From a virus: a DNA stretch of 22,022 nucleotides. Below the pieces are notes generated by a model, which saw only the letters and a program-made list of their open reading frames with translations, was not told where the DNA came from and did no database searches. Within the stretch, counting starts at the first letter, position 1. Each line of letters opens with the position of its first letter. Positions 7,499 to 13,714 of this stretch are shown in pieces. Both the position numbers and the translations under genes were made by a program. The stretch lies in IMG/VR virus record IMGVR_UViG_3300044825_001704, positions 1 to 22,022 of that record. One strand, given 5' to 3'.

Positions 7499-7973
7499 CC
7501 GCGCGCTCGACCGCGCCATGAAGCTCGCCTCGGGCGGCAACGCAGCGAACAACAATGAGATGTTCGAGCGCGTGTCGCCCTACACGGTGGGGTACATCCA
7601 CTCGAAGGTGCCCGGTCGCACCGACAAGCTGCCGACCACGGTCCCGAGCGGCGCCTACGTGATCCCGGCCGACGTCGTCAGCGGGTTCGGCGAGGGCAAC
7701 TCCATGGCCGGCGCGCACTTCCTGGAGAAGCTGTTTCACTCCGGCCCCTACGGCGTCCCGCACCGCGCGCAGGGCGGGCGCCTCAACGGCGACCATCCGC
7801 CGACGCCGGTCATCCTGGCCGGCGGCGAGTTCGTGATCGCCCCGGAGGCGGTCAAGAAGATCGGCGGGGGCGACATCGACAAAGGCCACGAGGTGCTCGA
7901 CCGCTTGGTCGTGCGCCAGCGCAAGAAGCTGATCGGGACGCTCTCGAAACTGCCAGGACCGAAGAAGACATGA
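7488..7973 (+). CDS. Hypothetical phage protein with GGEFVI motif, 161 aa
   Basis: The ATG at 7488 overlaps the previous gene by 11 bases. The stop overlaps the acetyltransferase start (ATGA). Recognisable elements are VPSGAYVIPADVVSGFGEGN (residues about 52-71), an AQGGRL element and VILAGGEFVIAPEAVKKIGGG (about 108-128). A basic helix lies near the C-terminus (VVRQRKKLIG). GG-phobic elements of this sort recur in large phage internal or tail proteins, including the 1740-aa product downstream (LALGGAVED, MARGGR). I believe related proteins are common in alphaproteobacterial podophages, without known function. Confidence 0.75.
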   Translation: MIHDRALDRAMKLASGGNAANNNEMFERVSPYTVGYIHSKVPGRTDKLPTTVPSGAYVIPADVVSGFGEGNSMAGAHFLEKLFHSGPYGVPHRAQGGRLNGDHPPTPVILAGGEFVIAPEAVKKIGGGDIDKGHEVLDRLVVRQRKKLIGTLSKLPGPKKT

Positions 7974-8479
7974 CCCAGCCCTCCGTTGTTCGCCTCGCCA
8001 CGATCGACGACTGCCAGGACATCCTGGCGCTCTGCCATATGCTGTTCGAGGAGAACGGTTTCGCGAGCCTGAACGAGCACAAGGTGATGATGACGATCGC
8101 CCAGGGCGTCACGCTCGACGGCGGCATGATCGGCGTGATCGGCGCGCCCGGCCGCCTGGAGGGCGTCATCTCGCTCAGCTTCGACGGGCTCTGGTACACC
8201 GACGACATCCATTTGAGTGAGCGCTACAACTTCGTCCACCCGGAGCACCGCAAGAGCGGCCACGCGAAGGCCTTGATCGAGTTCGCCAAGCGCTCCGCGC
8301 GCGAGCTGGGCGTGCCGCTCATCATCGGCGTGATCTCGAACGAACGCACCGAGGCGAAGGTCCGCCTCTACCGGCGCCAGCTGGCCGAACCGGCCGGCGC
8401 CTTCTTCATCTACGGCCAGGGAGGGAAGGCGCGCGCTGCGGCCACCGCACCGGAAGCCCAGGCGGCAGTGGCCGCGTAA
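7970..8479 (+). CDS. GNAT-family N-acetyltransferase, 169 aa
   Basis: The protein shows the GNAT layout: an N-terminal strand (SVVRLATIDDCQDILALC), a central beta strand pair (GVISLSFDGLWYT), then motif A. Motif A is NFVHPEHRKSGHAKALIEFA, with the acetyl-CoA pyrophosphate-binding pattern R94-x-x-G97-x-A99. Motif B-like strand PLIIGVIS follows. The last part (GAFFIYGQGGKARAA) is followed by an Ala-rich tail. Members of this superfamily move an acetyl group from acetyl-CoA to an amine. In phages they are often found in virion gene clusters and may modify a host or phage protein, but the substrate here is unknown. The gene lies between connector and ejection genes and overlaps its neighbour by four bases. 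Confidence 0.85.
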   Translation: MTQPSVVRLATIDDCQDILALCHMLFEENGFASLNEHKVMMTIAQGVTLDGGMIGVIGAPGRLEGVISLSFDGLWYTDDIHLSERYNFVHPEHRKSGHAKALIEFAKRSARELGVPLIIGVISNERTEAKVRLYRRQLAEPAGAFFIYGQGGKARAAATAPEAQAAVAA

Positions 8480-8491
8480 GGAGCTACGGGA

Positions 8492-11400
8492 ATGTGCAAG
8501 GGTTCGAGCCAGTCCACGACCAACCAGAAGCCGGATCCCCGCGCGATGCGGGCGTATCTCAACGTCTTCAGGAAGGCGCAGAAGGCAGCCGCCGAACCCT
8601 ATCAGGCCTACGAGCGCGAGCTGGTGGCGGATCCGACCGCCGACATGAACGCCGCCTACGCTTCGATCAGGGGCCTGCAGGGCGCCTACCAGCCGGCCTT
8701 CGACAAGGCGACGGCGATGTTCGATCGCGCTGGCCAGCCGATCACCCCGATGGCGTTCTCGAAGGCCGCCGTCGACCAATACATGGATCCCTACCTCTCG
8801 AACGTGGTCGACACGACCGCCGCGAATATCGCGCGCGAGAACGCGATCGCGCAGCGTCGCCTGCAGGGCAACGCGATCTCGCGCGGCGCGTTCGGCGGCG
8901 ATCGCTCGGGCGTCGCGGCGGCCGAGCTGGAGCGCAGCCAGGGCCTCGCCCGCAACCAGACCATGGCCGAGCTGATGAGCAAGGGCTACGGTCAGGCGCT
9001 CGGAATGTTCAACACGCAACAAGGGGTTGACCTCAACGCGCAGCAGCAGAACGTCGCCAACGCGCTCGCCGCCGGGCAGAACTGGTACAACTTCGGCCAG
9101 GGGCAGGTGCAGACCGGCCTCGGCGTCGCGAACGCCCAGCTCCAGGCCGGCCAACTCCAGCAGCAGCAGCGCCAGAACGAACTGAACTCGCTGTATCAGC
9201 AGTGGCAGAACCGCAAGGCCTACCCGTTCCAGAGCATCGGGTGGCTCGGCAACATCGTGTCCGGCGTCGGCAACAACACGGGCGGCACCTCGACCACCAC
9301 GCAGGCGCCGCCGTCGCTGTTCTCGGGCCTCGTCGGCCTGGGCACGGCGGGCCTCGGCGCGATCTCGGATCGCCGCATGAAGACCGGCGTGGCGCGTGTC
9401 GGACGCACCGATGACGGCCAGCCGATCTATCGGTTTCGCTACAAGGGCGACCCGAGCGGCGTCGCCCACATGGGCCTGATGGCCCAGGAGGTCGAGAAGA
9501 AGCATCCGGGCGCCGTGCAGGAAGACGCCTACGGCGTCAAGCACGTCGACTACGATCGCGCGACCGGCAAGGCGGCGGGTGGCGGCGTCGCGCCGGCCGG
9601 CGCCATGAGCCCCTACGCGAGCGACTACATCGGCCTCGACCCGTTCGGCACCCGCAAGGACGATTTCATCGTGCGCGTGCCGGGCCTCGCGCTCGGCGGC
9701 GCCGTCGAAGACGAGCCCTATTCGTCCGGCCTCGGCTATGTGCCGAAGCCGAAGTCGATCGGCGGGGGCGGCAAGTGGGGCATCAACGCCCCGCCGCCGG
9801 AGAAGAAAGAAGGCCTGATGGGCCTGGGCGTGTCGACCAAGGAGCTGACCGACCTGGGCGTGGCGGCGAAGTCGGCGGCGCCCAAGATCAAGGGCATCCT
9901 CGGCCTGGAGCCGCCGAAGCCGCCGATCGCGCCGGAAGGCCAGGGCGGCATCGGCTCGATGGCGCGCGGCGGCCGCACGCGCGACGCGCGCGGCGTCTCG
10001 AAGGCGGCATTCTCGACGCGCAGCGACGGTTCGAACCCCGGCAACGAGTGGGGCGCCGGAGGGACCGACAACGGTCAGGGCCAGACCTATACCGAACATC
10101 CGGGCTACAACAACCCGCTCGCGGACAACCCCAACGGCGGCATCATGGACGGCTGGGGCGTCGGCATGGCCGACAGTGGCATGAACTCGACCGGGTACGT
10201 TCCGGGGATGGATCAGCCTTCCCTGGTCTCGCTCGGCTCGAACACCCAGGGCCTGCCCGGCCCGCCGGTCGGCCGCACCTATGGCTGGAACAGCCAGATC
10301 GCCTCGCGCTACACCGGCACGGGCGGCCCCGCTGGGCCGGCGGTCGGCGGGCGTCGAGGCTTGCTCGGTGGCACGGCCCTCGGCGGTGTTCCGGGAGCTG
10401 CGCCCGCACCGGGCGGCGTCATGGGCGGAGGCGGCTTCAGCTACAGCGGACCCATGTCCGACGCCGGATATGGCAGCGTTGCTGACCCGAATAACTACGG
10501 CGGCTTCGCGGGCCACGGCTACGGCACCCACGATTATGGGATCGGCGCCCAGGCGGCAGGCTTCGCCGGGGGTGACAACTACGGCCTGTCCGACTTCTCG
10601 GGCAACTCGCCGTCGAGCAACGGCCCGTCCTCGGGCGGCAGCTCGGGCGGCTACAGCGGCGCCGGCACGGGCGGCTTCGGCGGGGCTGACGGCTTCGAGA
10701 GCCGCGCCCGTGGCGGCCGCGCGCAGCAGGCCGCGCCCATGGCCATGATGCCGCCCGGCGCTCAGGCCCCGGCTCCCGGCTTCACCGTCGTCAACCAGCG
10801 GCGCACCGCGCCTGCGCGGGCTCTCGGCGCGACCACGCGCTCGGCCGCCGTGGAGGGACCGGGCGGCCAGGGTGGATGGGATCCGGCCGGCAACCCGGTC
10901 GATCCTGGGTTCAACTCGGGCGGCACCTTCGACGGCCGCACTCCCACCGGCCCGAACATCTACGAGGGTGACGGCGTGTTCGGTGGCACGCTGCGCGACG
11001 ACGGCGGCTGGCTCGATATCGGTGGGTGGCAGAACGCGGGCGACTATCTGCGCGGTCAACTCCCCGAGGATCCGAACGGCTTCCAGGGCGTGAATTTCGA
11101 CATGGCTCCAGACTTCAGCTCGCAGCCGATGGCGAGCCGGGGCTGGAGCGCGTTCGGCCCGAACGGATTGCAGCCGGGCGCGATGGGGCCGGCGCCCAAC
11201 CCGCACCCGCTCGGCTACAGCTACAGCCCGTCGTCCACGGCCGGCGGCTCTTCGGGCAGCTATGGCGGTTTCTCGGGCAGCGCCGATGCGCCGGGCACGT
11301 CCGCCGGCACTGGCTCGTTCGGCTCCGCCGACGGCTATGACAGCCGGGCGCGCGGTGGCGGCGTCTCGGCGATGGCGTTCGCGCGCGGTGGCGCCCGGCG

Positions 11401-13714
11401 GCCGCCGGCTCCGGCATTGCGCTCATCTGCGAAAAGCGATCCGTCCGGCGACGCGTTCAACGACGCGGGCGGCTACGGCGGCTTGGGCTCTGAGGCGCCT
11501 CCCGGTCGCCCCGGTTACGAGATGCTTAGTGGCGACAGCTTTGTCGACATGGGCAACAAGTGGACCGGATACGGCGACGGAACGACAAACATCTACGGGC
11601 AGCCACTGGGCATTCAGACCGGCTTCAACCAGCCGCCGGTTCCTGGACAGGTTCCCATTCGAACGTCTGACGTGACGATCACCACCAAAGGGCCGCCGGC
11701 TCCTCCTGGCGTCACTGTGCGCCCGGCGGGAGGCGGCAAACCTGTTACGGTTCCGGGCGCAGTCGTGCCGGGCGGAGCGGGGCCGGCACCTGGAGGGTCT
11801 GCCCCCGCCGGGTACTCGGGCAACTATTCGGATGCCGGCTACGGCAGCGTGGCGGACCCGAACAACTATGGCGGCTACGCCGGCCACGGGTACGGCACCC
11901 ACGACTACGGCGTCGGCGCCCAGATGACCGGCTTCACCGGGGCCGATAACTTCGGCTTCACAGATTTCAACGGCAGCGAGCCCGGCTCGAACGGCCCGTC
12001 CTCGGGCGGGTCGAGCGGCGGCTACTCGGGCGCCGGCTCGGGCGGCTTCGGCGGGGCCGACGGGTTCGAAAGCCGCGCTCGGGGTGGCGGTGTCGGCCCG
12101 GCGAGCATGCGCTTCGCAACCGGCGGCGTGCCCATGTCCGCCATGATGTCGGAGGAAGAGGCGCGCGCCATCCTGGCGAAGGAGCGAGCGGGCGAAGAGG
12201 CCGACGCGGCGCGCTTCATCGCCCAGGGCAAGGCTACCGGCGATGTCGACCCGGTGACCGGCCTCATGCCGAAGACGCTGCGCCGCGACCCGGCGCAGGA
12301 GCGCCCGATCCCCGGCTCGCGCCGGGCGATCCCGATGACCGAAGAACCTGACATGCCCGCGCCCAAGGCGGGCGTGGCCGCCATTGCGCGCGCGGCCGGC
12401 GAGCCTGCCGGCGTCGCAGCTGTGGCCAAGCCGGAGCCGAAAGGCGGCATCGAAGGCCTCGCGGCCAGGATCAAGAACACGTTCACGGGCGAGGGCGAAG
12501 GCTTCTCGCCGGAGACGCGCGCGGCCCTGATGGCGGCCGGGTTCGGGATCATGGCCGGCGGCAGCCGCAACCCGTTCATGAACATCGGCGCGGGCGGCCT
12601 CAAGGGCGTCGAGCAGTACAATGTCGGCATAACCCAGGGGCAGAACACGCGCCGCCTGGATCAGGCCGCCACGCAGCTCGCGCAAGACCTGCTCCGTATC
12701 CAGAACGAGACCAAGCTGGCGGACGCCGAGGTCGATGTCTCGCGCCGCGTCGGCATCGATCCGAAACTCATCCTCGGCGCCGGCAACGTGCCGAAGACGG
12801 TGGTCATGGGCGCCAACGCCCTGCCGGACGGCACTGCCGTGACCCGCCCGGTGACGCCCGCGCCGGGTGGAGGCGCGGCCGTCACGCCCGGTGGAGCGGC
12901 CGTGGACGCCGGCAAGAAGACGATCGAGGAGGTGCTCAACAGCACCGCCGACGCCGGCCCGCGTCCGATCAACGAGGTGGTCAAGGCCGACGCGCTGGCG
13001 GATCCGGGCAACGGCGTCGCATGGGTCGAGCCGCTGCAGCGCCGCTACGAAGCGCGCAGCGCTCCGGTCATCGAGCGCACCCAGACCGGCGCCCGCGCGG
13101 CCCAGGCGAACGTGCAGCGCCTGAAGACCCTGGAGCACGTCATCGACGCGGCGCCGAAGTCGGGCCTGTTCGCGCCCGGCGCCACCGCCGACGCGCGCAC
13201 TGCGTTCGGAGGCGCGCTCCTCGACGCGGCCACGGTGGCCGGCATCTCGCCGTCCAAGACCGCCGGCCTGTCGCGCGACGTGGGCAACGCCCAGGAGTGG
13301 AACAAGACCGTGCGCACCATGGCCGCCGAGATCGCGGCTGCGGGCGGCCAGGAGAGCTACGGCGCGCTGCAGTCGTCGCTCGAAACCGTGCCGTCGCAGA
13401 TGCTCGCGACGGTCGGCAGCCGGCGCATCCTGGAAGGCCTGAAGGCGATCAACCAGCGCCAGCTGGACAAGGCGTCGTTCATGGAGAGCTGGCAGCGCCA
13501 GAACCCCGGCGTGCCTCTCGACACGGCGGAGAAGGCCTTCGACGTGCGCTACCCGCCCGACCTCTACGCCACGCGCGCGATCGCACTGTCGATCCCGAAG
13601 GACAAGGTGAACGCGTTCCTGCGCGACGACCACCCGCAGGCGGCCGCCGATTTCGACGCCGCCTTCGGCAAAGGCTCGGCCGCCGCCGTCAAGCGCTTCA
13701 AGTGGGGTGAGTGA
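8492..13714 (+). CDS. Giant DNA-ejection / internal virion-type protein with S74-like segment, 1740 aa
   Basis: The ATG at 8492 has AAGGAG 7-8 bases upstream. Residues 1-285 are helical and Gln-rich, with ARENAIAQRRLQGNAISRG typical of phage ejection-type proteins. Residues 291-355 resemble the peptidase S74 intramolecular chaperone: SDRRMK, then YRFRYKGDP, HMGLMAQEVEKKHPGAV and VKHVDYD, with Ser292 and Lys297 in the usual S-x4-K spacing. Residues of about 360-1215 are low-complexity Gly/Pro/Ser sequence with two 92-residue copies and several RARGG elements. Residues 1215-1740 are again helical and soluble-looking (for example EEEARAILAKERAGEEADAA). Related phages often have the first ~350 residues as a separate protein, so this may be a fusion. 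The role as ejected protein is inferred from place and composition. Confidence 0.75.
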   Translation: MCKGSSQSTTNQKPDPRAMRAYLNVFRKAQKAAAEPYQAYERELVADPTADMNAAYASIRGLQGAYQPAFDKATAMFDRAGQPITPMAFSKAAVDQYMDPYLSNVVDTTAANIARENAIAQRRLQGNAISRGAFGGDRSGVAAAELERSQGLARNQTMAELMSKGYGQALGMFNTQQGVDLNAQQQNVANALAAGQNWYNFGQGQVQTGLGVANAQLQAGQLQQQQRQNELNSLYQQWQNRKAYPFQSIGWLGNIVSGVGNNTGGTSTTTQAPPSLFSGLVGLGTAGLGAISDRRMKTGVARVGRTDDGQPIYRFRYKGDPSGVAHMGLMAQEVEKKHPGAVQEDAYGVKHVDYDRATGKAAGGGVAPAGAMSPYASDYIGLDPFGTRKDDFIVRVPGLALGGAVEDEPYSSGLGYVPKPKSIGGGGKWGINAPPPEKKEGLMGLGVSTKELTDLGVAAKSAAPKIKGILGLEPPKPPIAPEGQGGIGSMARGGRTRDARGVSKAAFSTRSDGSNPGNEWGAGGTDNGQGQTYTEHPGYNNPLADNPNGGIMDGWGVGMADSGMNSTGYVPGMDQPSLVSLGSNTQGLPGPPVGRTYGWNSQIASRYTGTGGPAGPAVGGRRGLLGGTALGGVPGAAPAPGGVMGGGGFSYSGPMSDAGYGSVADPNNYGGFAGHGYGTHDYGIGAQAAGFAGGDNYGLSDFSGNSPSSNGPSSGGSSGGYSGAGTGGFGGADGFESRARGGRAQQAAPMAMMPPGAQAPAPGFTVVNQRRTAPARALGATTRSAAVEGPGGQGGWDPAGNPVDPGFNSGGTFDGRTPTGPNIYEGDGVFGGTLRDDGGWLDIGGWQNAGDYLRGQLPEDPNGFQGVNFDMAPDFSSQPMASRGWSAFGPNGLQPGAMGPAPNPHPLGYSYSPSSTAGGSSGSYGGFSGSADAPGTSAGTGSFGSADGYDSRARGGGVSAMAFARGGARRPPAPALRSSAKSDPSGDAFNDAGGYGGLGSEAPPGRPGYEMLSGDSFVDMGNKWTGYGDGTTNIYGQPLGIQTGFNQPPVPGQVPIRTSDVTITTKGPPAPPGVTVRPAGGGKPVTVPGAVVPGGAGPAPGGSAPAGYSGNYSDAGYGSVADPNNYGGYAGHGYGTHDYGVGAQMTGFTGADNFGFTDFNGSEPGSNGPSSGGSSGGYSGAGSGGFGGADGFESRARGGGVGPASMRFATGGVPMSAMMSEEEARAILAKERAGEEADAARFIAQGKATGDVDPVTGLMPKTLRRDPAQERPIPGSRRAIPMTEEPDMPAPKAGVAAIARAAGEPAGVAAVAKPEPKGGIEGLAARIKNTFTGEGEGFSPETRAALMAAGFGIMAGGSRNPFMNIGAGGLKGVEQYNVGITQGQNTRRLDQAATQLAQDLLRIQNETKLADAEVDVSRRVGIDPKLILGAGNVPKTVVMGANALPDGTAVTRPVTPAPGGGAAVTPGGAAVDAGKKTIEEVLNSTADAGPRPINEVVKADALADPGNGVAWVEPLQRRYEARSAPVIERTQTGARAAQANVQRLKTLEHVIDAAPKSGLFAPGATADARTAFGGALLDAATVAGISPSKTAGLSRDVGNAQEWNKTVRTMAAEIAAAGGQESYGALQSSLETVPSQMLATVGSRRILEGLKAINQRQLDKASFMESWQRQNPGVPLDTAEKAFDVRYPPDLYATRAIALSIPKDKVNAFLRDDHPQAAADFDAAFGKGSAAAVKRFKWGE
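9362..9556 (+). other. Peptidase S74-like (intramolecular chaperone) segment inside the giant protein
   Basis: Codons 291-355 read ISDRRMK..., a Tyr-rich strand, HMGLMAQEVEKKHPGAV and VKHVDYD, the order seen in S74 domains at the ends of tailspikes and fibres. Ser292 and Lys297 are present at the spacing known for the catalytic Ser-Lys pair. The placement is unusual, because about 1385 residues follow it. Whether it cleaves itself cannot be judged from sequence. Confidence 0.7.
10442..10717 (+). repeat. 276-bp repeat, copy 1 (92 aa)
   Basis: Codons 651-742 of the giant protein, from YSGPMSDAGYGSVADPNNYG to ESRARGG. By hand count 76 of 92 residues match copy 2 (11813-12088), with no gaps. Copies lie 1371 bases apart. 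Confidence 0.9.
11218..11359 (+). repeat. Degenerate, shortened third copy of the Gly-rich module
   Basis: This part codes for YSYSPSSTAGGSSGSYGGFSG, then an Ala/Gly linker, then GSFGSADGYDSRARGG. It matches only the second half of the 92-aa repeat (SSGGSSGGYSGAG...ADGFESRARGG). The left edge is approximate. Confidence 0.6.
11813..12088 (+). repeat. 276-bp repeat, copy 2 (92 aa)
   Basis: Codons 1108-1199 of the giant protein, gap-free match to 10442-10717. Most differences are conservative (Phe/Tyr, Ile/Val, Ser/Thr), which suggests a duplication kept under protein-level selection. Confidence 0.9.

Noticed and set aside
7748-11206. 1152-codon minus-strand ORF
   Set aside because: It is antisense to the acetyltransferase and giant ejection genes. 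The product is Arg/Ala/Gly/His-rich with no domain, as expected for the antisense of G+C-rich coding DNA.
11423-13633. 736-codon minus-strand ORF
   Set aside because: It is antisense to the same giant gene, has shadow composition, and the plus frame carries recognisable repeats and codon bias.
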